Shown here: piece by piece, positions 19,235 to 27,940 of the stretch | Position numbering within the stretch: the stretch's first letter is position 1 | Layout: every line of letters starts with the position of its first letter | From: Funneliformis mosseae | Lineage: Eukaryota; Glomeromycota; Glomeromycetes; Glomerales; Glomeraceae | DNA length: 27,940 bases | Assembly (NCBI GenBank): GCA_910592005.1 | Contig: CAJVPP010000667.1 | Coordinates: forward strand, 1 to 27,940 | Direction of reading: 5' to 3' | The notes under the pieces: generated by a model | The model's database searches: none | Told to the model about the DNA's origin: nothing | The model's input: the letters and a program-made list of their open reading frames with translations, nothing else | Made by a program: the position numbers and the translations under genes

Positions 19235-22200
19235 ATGTCTCATCACGTATACAATATATATTTCATAGATATACCATTCGAAAATATGATTAACCTATCC
19301 TTCGATGATTCATTCACTAATCTAACAAATACCCAATCATCCCAAAATATCAGTATTCCAATCATCAATGCAAACACCCCAAACTTGAATCTTTCTACAA
19401 ATCAAACATCATCCACATTACCAGATAATGATCCATGGAGACCAAGTGAACCTTTTAACGAATCTATAACAAATTTCAACTATATTAAAAGAATATCCTG
19501 ACACCCCTTGTATCTATTGTGGAAAATTACTATACAAAAATAAGCCATCTGGATCACATACAATTTCTCGACAACCTACCCAATCGAATAAATCAAGCAA
19601 ATTGACGTATTAGTTTGATATGGCATACTGAGACGTCAAATCATTAAAATCCCTTCATGTAACTCATGCGCAAAACCTCAAAGTAGATATCCATTTCCAC
19701 CATTAGCTAAAATTCCAGATGAAATCAAAGTCATACCTATACATCATAGAAAATTCTTATTCTCTGTCTATCTACATTATTCCCTCAGATGAAACTCAAA
19801 TCTTGACAATTACTCAGAGTATTATTGCTTTGTAAGAACTATAGGATACTCAATAAATTTTAAGGCACTAGCACTATACTTTAGTACAATAGGGACCTAC
19901 CTACAACCACTTAACCCAAATCATATCCCAAATGATCCCTATCTACGCAATTATACAACCATTCTAAACCAAAAATTTGGTATAAGACTAACAGAACTAT
20001 TTTCAAATGCTACACACATCCTAAATGACGATTTTGCATTACTCACAAATTAACGTGATATAATCGTACTAACTATAAATCTACTAAACTAAGTCTACAA
20101 TGAAGATTTTCATTATTCGCATCTAATAGCCAGATTTGTTCGTGACGACAATAACAACTTCTTATACATTTTAATCTACGATCTAAATCTCAAGCCTTTC
20201 CTATTCCCACACTTATTTCCTGATGGCAAAGGTCATTTTCACAATATAAGAGATTGTTTCTAATCAAACGAAGACAGATTAGAGATCTTAGGAAAATACA
20301 CCAAACATATAATACTACTCAACGATCATAGATTTAGAATAGATTACTATTAGTTATCTTATACATACATATAATTAGAGAAGCTACACTATCACCAGAA
20401 CACCCAGTGTATACTACAGCAAAGAAATACTGACAAATCAACAAAGTAATTATTCAAATAAAAAACGTATAAACAAAGACTTGATCATCCAATTCCTATA
20501 TTTATTAGAACAAGTAACTCTTACTTCCATGAAAAGGAATTACACCTTAACTCAATATTACAAAATCTCAGACTCCCAATAATATTCATTATACTATCGA
20601 TAACAGAAAGTAGATAGTCAGAACTTCACAACATATTAAGACAAACTGATAACGGTAATATTATTCTGACCAACAGGCTACTACATACTACTTTTATTTC
20701 ATCTACCAGTTCAGATCACTAAAAAAAAGTTTGAAAAAATAAGGAAGTAAGCAGATGTGACACAATAACAGATTTCTTTAACCAAATAGAATTTCAAAAC
20801 AGGAAGGCCGCTCATATACATGACTGCTACTAGACCACAAAATCAATTGAAGGCATGATCCAGGATAACATTATACATTCTGACCTACCAGATCTAATAC
20901 ATAAACCAGAATTCTACGAAAAAGTCCTAGTATACTAAATTCATTAATGCAACCCTCTCAAATGCAATAGATCCGTTCCCTAGAAGAGTAATGCAAAAAA
21001 GGGATTTCTGAAACAATTCTCTGACATGACACATATTGATCAAAACTCCTATCAATACATCTACTTATATACAAAACCCCAGACCAATAGGTAGTACTAT
21101 ACTATCCTAAAACTTTGCTAATTTAGAACGCATACATGAATGCTCAATACGTAACTTTAAAAGGATTCGCTAGATATATCACAAAATACGTAACTAAAGC
21201 AGAACCCTCTCACGTCTTTAACATTACAGAAAAAGATAAATTTAGAAAACATATAATCACTAGAAGATTAGAAGCGATAGAAACCATATTTCTAATATTA
21301 GACGAAACTATATGCAATTCTTCAATTCAAGTAAAATACCTAAACATAGACCCTCCAAATAGCAGATCCAAAGTGGTACTACCAATCTATCTACTAACAA
21401 ATGAAAATAAAGATCCATATTTTAAGAATCTAATAGAAAAATATATGAATAGACTAACAGAAGAAATATTCGACAGAATCACCTATTCTCAATATTTTGA
21501 AAAGTATCAAATCCAAAAAAATAGACCAAGGCAAACTACAAAAAGAAATGTCTACAATGACAAACTCAGAAATTACATCATCCAAAGAACAAAACCAATC
21601 ATAACACGCTACCTATTCTAAAGAAAACTGATAGAGAACTCTATTTTTACTAACAACTATTAAATATATACTAGTATGAAGTAAGCAAGAATTAAAGGAA
21701 AACTACTTAACCTACTGTGATCATTTCACATTCATATTCCTACAAGAGATAGAAAAGATCTAACGTAATACACAAAACTGAATCCAGTAGATAAGCCAAA
21801 TAATGAACTCAAAATACACTGAAATCCTAGACCAATTACTATCAAATTTAAAAAATATAATCCCAAAAAACATGACATCCATTCTAAAAAACCAACTTAA
21901 TTCCTTAAAAATACTATCACTAATCTTTCCCGAAGACATTACTTACCAACTGCCACCAGACCAATACTATGTAATATCCACCCTAAAAAACTACCTAGAC
22001 CGAAGAGATGCATGACAATGGCTATACTTCTTCATTACAGAATCCGCAAGGACTGAAAAATTATACGTCACTCATCTATTAATCAATTAACTAAAAGACA
22101 ACTAATCTAACTACCTTCTAATAGCATCTACAGACGTCACTACACAAAATATCAACGGAAATACTATTCACTCAAACCTAAAAATAATCTCAACTAACAA

Positions 22201-22918
22201 TAGCTTCCAAACTCTTATATTTCATGATAACAAACTAAAAAAAAACTAAGAAGAATCAATACAATTATAATAGATGAAATCTCGATGGTATCTGCAAAAC
22301 TCTTAGATTTTATTTCAAACATATTCGCCACTATTTACAATAACACCACACCCTTTAGAGGCATCAATACAGTACTAACTGACGACCTAGCATAATTATT
22401 ACCCATAACTGGATCCCCAATATTCAAATCCTCAACCTGAAAACTATTCTACCCCTCTTTCTACAATAACCCCACCATTAATAAGACCAATCAGAATTCT
22501 ATGATATGTTACAAAACATCTACCTAGAAAATATAATAAAGAAAATCTGGCAAAAACTACAAAGAAAATAAGAACAATTTAATTTAAACAAACCAATCGA
22601 CCTCCTATTAAATATGACAAATATTGTAAAATATCATGAAACAGCCAACAAAATCAACTGCCTAATTTGCAATACCCTACCAACAATATCAGAAAAATTC
22701 ATAATCTTCAACTCTATTGATACGCTAAATAGAGAACAATAGGACACAAACTTGATTGACCAATTCTTTAAATTAAAAACAAACCTACTCCTCTCAATCA
22801 GACTACAATAAGAAGCAAAGGTTATGTACTTAAAAAACCTTAAATCAAATATCCATATTTGCAATAGAACTATTAGAGTCATTACAGATGTTAACATTGT
22901 CAGCGTTGAAAATTTGCC
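19235..22918 (+). mobile_element. Decayed Helitron transposase (RepHel) relic
   Basis: Helitrons move by rolling-circle replication using one protein with an HUH endonuclease and a Pif1-like helicase. Here its parts can be read in order across several frames. The N-terminal part starts at 19235 (MSHHVYNIYFIDIPFENM), followed by CIYCGKLLY at about 19515. The Helitron-like N domain includes NEDFHYSHLIARFVRDDNN and PFLFPHLFPDGKGHF (about 20100-20240). The HUH motif is in NRKAAHIHDCY, with His-Ile-His at 20813-20821. RYITKYVTK carries the two catalytic tyrosines at 21175 and 21187. The helicase has a ruined Walker A (22040-22063), Walker B INTIIIDEISMV with DE at 22273-22278, and a late motif near VMYLKNL at about 22820. 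Many in-frame stops and several frame shifts make it inactive. One 161-codon stretch (21136-21621) remains open. The CTRR end and 3' hairpin were not found, so the element boundaries are unknown. Confidence 0.88.
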
Positions 22919-22961
22919 CTAGAAAAATGATTTATAAAGACATTAGATTTAATTTTATGTA

Positions 22962-23079
22962 GATCATATTAAGGAAGATCTTGATCGACGTATTGCATTG
23001 GAAAATCATTTAATTTGAAGAATTTACAAAATTTACCTGATTCGCTTGTTTTTTCTGTATTTTCTAAACAGTCTGTTTA
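22962..23079 (+). pseudogene. Short coding-like fragment, unrecognised
   Basis: Directly after the Helitron helicase remnant, DHIKEDLDRRIALENHL is followed in another frame by NLKNLQNLPDSLVFSVFSKQ and a TAA at about 23077. It no longer resembles a Helitron helicase and may be the tail of another repetitive gene into which, or next to which, the Helitron inserted. It is too short to name. Confidence 0.25.
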
Positions 23080-23099
23080 ATCTGTTTACTTTATTTCAT

Positions 23100-23640
23100 T
23101 TATAATTTTTTTAACGTTTATAAATTTATTTTTATTCTTTTTATTATTTTTATTATTTTATTATATTTGAGTATATTTTTATTAGAACATATATTTATAT
23201 TTAGTTAATTTATAGTATAGTAAATAGTTAGCTGTAGCAAAGTCAATTTTGTATAAATAGAATAGCTTTTTGTTTAAGTTGTAAATTAACTCCTTTGCAA
23301 GTTTATTAACTCAGTTGTAAGTTTAAAAACTCTTTTGTGAGTTTTAAGTTATAAATAAAGGAATCTATTTAAATCTACACAAACTACTTTTTCCTTCAAT
23401 ATTATCTTTCACCTAGGATTGTTGTGATGCACTACACTAACTTGCTATTAAGTTCATCATTACGAGTTCGACTAACATATCTTAAGTTCTAAGACGTGAT
23501 AAATTGCCGAGTTGATTCTAGTATAACAGATACCTGTAGGACTTAGAGAAAATCCTAAAGTCAGAAACTCTAACGTGTAGAATTAGCTGTCGCAGTCTCT
23601 CAACTTAGACATTAAGATAAACGAAAATGAATCTGGTAAC
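23100..23640. other. Non-coding block, possibly a degenerate LTR or gene end
   Basis: No coding frame. It contains a 20-bp tandem repeat (GCAAGTTT, GTAAGTTT and GTGAGTTT at 23297, 23317 and 23337, each followed by AACTC-like sequence up to the third), then TATAAATAAAGG at 23351-23362, then a less AT-rich stretch to 23640 ending near TGGTAACAATG (23634-23644). A TATA/AATAAA block followed by a TGGTA primer-site-like word is reminiscent of a copia LTR, but TG/CA ends and a partner LTR were not found. Confidence 0.2.
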
Positions 23641-23774
23641 AATGTCATTTTATTATTTGTCATTTGCAAAATGATAATTTTTTTAAATGATATAATTCTC
23701 ATATCATTTAAATATCATTTAAGTTATTTGAAAATTTGTTAAATAACAATATCATTTGACATTATTGATTATTA

Positions 23775-24915
23775 GTAGTAATTGTTTCTGATGTCACAAA
23801 TTTTCTTTTTTTGATATTTGTATAATCCTATTTGAATTTTTGCTAAAAATCAAAATTGTTTTTTTGATCTATATAATATTATTTAACTTTTTACAAAAGA
23901 TATTTTGGCTGATATTATAACCAAATTACAAATTTTAGCTAAAATTAAAAATGTGATAAATAATATGTGATGAATATAATTTTACACTTAAAAAATTCTG
24001 TTCTCAAAATATATATAGTACTAGAAATCTTAATTTAACAATATTTTAAAATTTTTTGTAGATTTTATATTATGTAATTAGTAATTAACAAATAAAAAAT
24101 GAGATATTAATCATTTTTTTTGTGTATCATTTTAAAATTATAATAATTCGAACTGATATTATGATTAATTATTATAATGCTAACTTGAATTATCATAAAT
24201 TTCAATCAATAATATATGTTTTAAATTCAAAAAAATTATATGAAAATTATTCAATTTTAAATATTTATACCTTTTTATATAGAATTTTTTAATAGAGCTT
24301 ATTTTAAAGAATAAAGTTACCAGTTTGTTTTTTCTAAATTATACTTTTTTAAAGAGTTGAAAGATTTTTAAGTGTCACATTTATATTATTGAGTATAGAC
24401 TTCTTATACTATAGTAAAATTAAATATGAAAGATATAATAGGATAACAAATTATTTATTATAAGAAATCATATAACATTAGTGATGATTATTGCTAGTTA
24501 TTCATAGCAAAATTATTTTAAATATAATTTAAGTATTTTTGTCATTTTTATAGTTATAGCTTATACTTTATATTTTATAATTTTGCTATAAATCACTAAT
24601 AGTGATCATTATAAGTATTATGTAATTTCTTATAATGAATAATTTATTACTCCAATTATATTTTTTATATTTTATTTTTACTAAATATTTTAAGAACAAA
24701 ATTTTTGAATATAAAATCATATTTAACACATATTATTTATTGCATTTTAATTTTGACCAAATTTATAATTTTGATTATAATTCTAATTAAAATATCTTTT
24801 ATGAAAAGTTAGATAACATTATATAAATCTAATTTTAATTTTAACAAAATTTAAATAAAGTTATACAAACATTTAAAAAAAAAAATTTGTAATATTGATA
24901 ATGATCACTACTGGT
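23775..24915. mobile_element. Long fold-back element with arms of about 370 bp
   Basis: The right arm (about 24555-24915) is an imperfect reverse complement of the left arm (about 23775-24545, omitting 24021-24409). Clear anchors are AATAATATGTG in the left arm (23960-23970) against CACATATTATT in the right (24728-24738), TAGTAAAATTAAATATG (24413-24429) against TATTTTATTTTTACTA (24669-24684), and ATTATAAGAAAT (24457-24468) against ATTTCTTATAAT (24627-24638). The centre is near 24550. Near the outer ends and inside the arms, ATCACTA/TAGTGAT words recur (24592-24604, 24904-24916). There is no coding frame, so it is a non-autonomous element or very long MITE. Confidence 0.7.
24021..24409. mobile_element. 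389-bp insertion nested in the fold-back element
   Basis: This segment interrupts the left arm and has no counterpart in the right arm, where the flanking sequences are contiguous. It is bounded by TATAGTA at 24014-24020 and again at 24410-24416, a 7-bp direct repeat consistent with a target-site duplication. Its ends (CTAGAAATCT and CTTCTTATAC) show no obvious inverted repeats, and it has no coding frame. In AT-rich sequence a 7-bp match could be partly chance, but it coincides with the alignment break. Confidence 0.55.
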
Positions 24916-25453
24916 GATAAATAATAAACTTCTATATTTTATATATATATTTATTCTTATATTTTATTATTTATATTTTACTAATTAACTTAATAAATAG
25001 TATAATTAAATTTCTTTATAATTATCTGATATTTTGATAATAAATATTAATTATAATTAGTTAAGTTAAATTTGTAAACTTAAAAAATAAGTTTTAATTT
25101 TATTAAATTATATACAATTAAGATTACTAAATAAAATTAGAGGTTTTACAAGTTATTTAAATAATAAAAAGTAAAATTTAATAAAATTATATTAAAAAAT
25201 TTGTGAAATTCTGAAAAAGATAATGTTATATTAAAGCTTATAAAAATATAAAACTAGATTAAAACCTTAATAAAAATTTAGCAAAATTATAGTTTAAAAA
25301 TTTTTCTAAATCTAAAATGAGTTAGATAAGTAACTTTATATATAATAATCTTTTTTGTATAATTAAAATTTTTTGAAATTTTTAATTTTTTATTTTTATA
25401 ATATAAATAAAACTAATAAAACTAAAAACTTTAGATTCTACTTTATTGTAAAT
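24916..25453. other. AT-rich DNA, no gene recognised
   Basis: Very AT-rich sequence with no recognisable frame or repeat unit, between the fold-back element and the mariner relic. Confidence 0.5.
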
Positions 25454-25454
25454 T

Positions 25455-26747
25455 ATATATAGTGTAAAACAAAAAAAACTGAAATTTTTTTTGAAAATAA
25501 AATAATGCAGATCTCAGCTTAAATTAAGTCTGATCTGAATTATATAAAAAAAATAATTGTAAGGTAAGTAAATATATAATTATTTTGTATTATTAAAATA
25601 TTAAAATTTTTTTTCAATTCCTTCTCTCAATATTTTCAATTTTTTAAAAAATCCTTAAAATCAATTAATTAGAAATGATAACCTTTAAACAAGAAACTAA
25701 CTGTTAAACGATCTTACAATTATAAAATTAGAGTATTTAGAAAACTAGAAAAATCTATCAATGTACTGGAATTTTCCTCATGACTATATATGATAACCTT
25801 ACTAAGCTTTGTAAGTCTAGGATAATTTAACATATAGAAGAAAGTGATCACTTAAAAAATTATGACTAATACATCAAGAGTATTAGTCTAATTCATCTAA
25901 TAAAATTCTTTTATTTCAATAAGAATCCTATCAACGAGATTATTATTGAAGGGTATGGATGTGTCCTATAAGACAGTAGGAAGATGTTTAGCTAAAATTA
26001 GATATCAAAAAGATCTTTTAAAAGCAACACAGATATTGATCGCAGATTATAAGTATAAATGAGTAAAATAGGCCTAAAATTATTTGAATGATAATTAGGA
26101 CAAAACTCTATTTTTAAATGAAACTGCCTTTTAAAAATTCTGAAATACTATAGAGTGTTAATATAAAGAACAATGATTAATATGTCTTATATCTAAAGAT
26201 CAAATGAAAATCTTTGTATAGAAAGAATTCTATATAAAAGAAAAAATAAGTTTATATTATTTTTCTCAAATAATAAATGCTTAATTTTATATAAATATAT
26301 TTTATAGTCATCTTTTTGAAATTGAAGACTTGTTGAAAGATAAATGGTATTTTTAGCAAGAAAATAATCTAAAACACATTAGTAAACATATCAAAAAATT
26401 TCTTTGAAAAAATTTTTCTAAAGTTATTGACTGACTTTTTAATAATCTAAATCTAAATCTGATATAAAACCTTTAGAGTATTGTTAAAAGGAATATAGAG
26501 AAGAAAAACTAAAGAATACTAATGATTTGTACTATTATATGATTAAAGAATAAGATGATATTTCAGAATTTATCCTAATTAGGTTAGTAGAATTAATGAA
26601 ATACTAATGTAAATTTGTTATAGAAAATAATAGTGAACAAATTCTATTCTAAAAAAATATTATAAAATTAACTAGTTTTTAGCTTCAAATATATATAAAT
26701 TTTATGTAATTAAAAATTCTGATTTTTTTTATTTTACACTATATATA
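25455..26747 (+). mobile_element. Tc1/mariner-type element relic with both terminal repeats
   Basis: Terminal inverted repeats of about 36 bp: the left (25455-25490) begins TATATAGTGTAAAACAAAAA and continues to CTGAAATTTTT; the right (26712-26747) is its reverse complement, AAAAATTCTG, then ATTTTACACTATATA, with a few differences. TA dinucleotides flank both ends, as expected of the TA target duplication of this superfamily. The 1.29-kb length is typical of a complete Tc1-like element, and the interior encodes a decayed transposase on the plus strand. Confidence 0.85.
25665..26652 (+). pseudogene. Decayed Tc1/mariner transposase
   Basis: The DDE transposase that cuts and pastes the surrounding element. 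In order: a helix-turn-helix trace with TGIFLMTIYDNLTKL (about 25765-25810); MDVSYKTVGRCLAKIRYQK (about 25957-26013); ATQILIADYKYK; DKTLFLNETAF (26099-26131), where the first catalytic Asp of the usual SDETAF is Asn; SQIINA and HLFEIEDLLKDKWYF; QENNLKHISKHIKKFL (about 26357-26404), where QQDNDPKHTS is expected; and LNLNLI-stop-NL-stop-SIVKRN (about 26445-26490) for the usual PDLNPIENLWSIVKRN. The C-terminus CKFVIENNSEQIL is still legible, with a stop at 26650-26652. All three acidic positions are changed and many stops are present, so it is inactive. Most changes are transitions; the last acidic position (GAA to TAA) is a transversion. Confidence 0.85.
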
Positions 26748-27866
26748 AAAATGTTAAGTTTTATATTATTACAAAATTTGTATATGATAAATATTATAAA
26801 AATAAATATTATAAATGTATTCTTAAAATAAGAAAATAATTATATTACTTATATTATTATAATATAATAGAGGTTAATAGAAATTAACAAAGAAAAACTA
26901 AAATATATTTTAAATCAGTTATTTAAAAGAGAAAATAATAATTGTAAAATTTATAATAAAATTATTATATAGTGATAAATTTTAAAATAAGTAATTTTAT
27001 TTAAAAAAAAGTTTATTAAAAGCTAAAATCAATTTATTATAAATAGTTATAATTTATATCTAATAATTGTTATCATAAAAAAAAGAAAAAAAAAATAGGA
27101 TTTTTTAAAATTCTTTTATATATTATTATATTTAATTAATAAATAGAATTAGATTTTTTATATTAAAAAATACAGATAAGATATAAATTAAGGATAAATC
27201 TAATTGTAATATTATATTAGACATTTTATTTGTAATACTCATAACTTTATTTAATCAAAATTTAAGATCAAGTGTATTGTTAATAATTTAGCAAATCAAA
27301 ATAAAAGATCAGTTATATAATAAAAATAAGAATTTTTTAAAAAATTTCAAGAAACTGTTCATAACTGAAAATTTTGTTTATAAAACTTTCTTTAGTATAT
27401 TAAGTAAAAGTTTTCTAAATTAAAATTTGCATTTAAAAATCTTATTTATAAAATATTTAAAATAATTTATTATTAAGAAAAATAAAAAGGGTATTATAAA
27501 TAAGATATATAATAGGATGTTATAAATACATTTTTACTAAAGATGAGGGATGAAACTCCTTAATAACAGTCAAAACTTAGACAAAACTATATTAAAATTA
27601 TAATAAGGGATACAATGAAATTTATTTGATACAATAAAAGCCAAAACTATCGAAATTATATTAAAAATATAGAAAAGGATATGATAAAATTATTTTGAGA
27701 AGATTTTGGCAGGCATCTATAATTTTTATATAAATTAAATACTTATCCCTTAAACTGTAAAGGTTCGTAGGCAAATTTTCCTGCTTATTTACTATAAATT
27801 TCCTTCTGATTTACTTTTATGGAAAATTAAAATTTTTTTTTTAAATTAATTTTATAAATATATATA
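26748..27866. other. AT-rich DNA with a weak two-copy repeat
   Basis: No gene is recognised. Around 27547-27690 two diverged copies of a unit of about 70 bp can be seen, marked by GGGATGAAACT/GGGATACAATG, CAAAACT (27571 and 27642) and ATATTAAAA with a following TATA. The unit is not otherwise known to me. Confidence 0.35.
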
Positions 27867-27940
27867 CAGTCAACTCTTGATATAGCGAACTCTTGATATA
27901 ATAAATTTTTTAAACAAATATAATAAAAATACTCTTGTTA
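27867..27940 (+). mobile_element. Left end of a pogo/Tigger- or Jerky-like element (cut by window)
   Basis: CAGTCAACTCTTGATATAGC, followed by GAACTCTTGATATAATAAA, is preceded by TA (27865-27866). The CAGT start and the doubled 'CTCTtGATATAacGAA' pattern match, from memory, terminal inverted repeats of pogo-superfamily elements (Tigger/Jerky/Fot1 type), which insert at TA. The internal GATATAGCGAA/GATATAATAAA copies differ by transitions. The rest lies outside the window, so neither the partner end nor a transposase can be checked. Confidence 0.5.

Noticed and set aside
22634..22897. Minus-strand frame of 87 codons
   Set aside because: It is antisense to the readable Helitron helicase segment.
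19235..22918. Claim that classical RIP operates here
   Set aside because: The transition bias is visible, but the contexts look mixed and the CpA preference typical of RIP could not be counted by eye, so only a RIP-like pattern is reported.
1..27940. tRNA, rRNA or other structured RNA genes
   Set aside because: I scanned for tRNA B-box-like words and conserved rRNA segments and found none with a supporting fold; a covariance-model search would be decisive.

Overview
The window looks like nuclear DNA of an arbuscular mycorrhizal fungus, most likely Rhizophagus or a close relative. The grounds are a very AT-rich background, GT-AG introns of only 72-90 bp, one intact TKL-like protein kinase and a broken AIG1/IMAP-type GTPase (both families are, from memory, heavily expanded in Rhizophagus), and dense relics of Helitron, Tc1/mariner and other repeats. 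The species is inferred; no ribosomal or other diagnostic marker is present.

Layout. 1-2300: moderately AT-rich DNA with one candidate internal exon (346-541, minus) and a dead AIG1-type GTPase (1315-1923, minus). 2300-11600: extremely AT-rich, nearly CpG-free DNA with no intact gene. It holds a fossil of a multi-exon repetitive gene (about 5045-6640), a 2-kb island of tandem repeats (6700-8800) that includes a 25-bp palindromic satellite, a fossil minus-strand reading frame (9290-9815) and a fold-back repeat (11212-11366). 11900-17100: the gene island, with a MITE-like hairpin, a complete ten-exon carboxypeptidase Y-like gene (12856-15148, plus) and, tail to tail with it, an intronless protein kinase (15312-16514, minus). 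Their candidate polyadenylation signals are crossed, so the two transcripts may overlap. 17600-22920: a broken two-exon gene of unknown function (17601-18490) followed on the same strand by a decayed Helitron (19235-22918) in which the HUH/two-tyrosine Rep and Pif1 helicase motifs can still be read. 22920-27940: AT-rich repeat DNA with a 1.1-kb fold-back element carrying a nested 389-bp insertion, an almost complete Tc1/mariner relic with both terminal inverted repeats, and at the right edge the first bases of what looks like a pogo/Tigger-type terminal repeat.

Only the carboxypeptidase and the kinase look functional. The carboxypeptidase has a signal peptide and is expected in the vacuole or outside the cell; the kinase is expected in cytosolic signalling. 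Nothing shows that they share a pathway. The strongest cross-cutting signal is the mode of decay: in the Helitron, the mariner and the unnamed relics, lost glycines, tryptophans, glutamines and prolines are mostly explained by G-to-A or C-to-T changes. That is a transition-biased decay resembling repeat-induced mutation or methylcytosine deamination.
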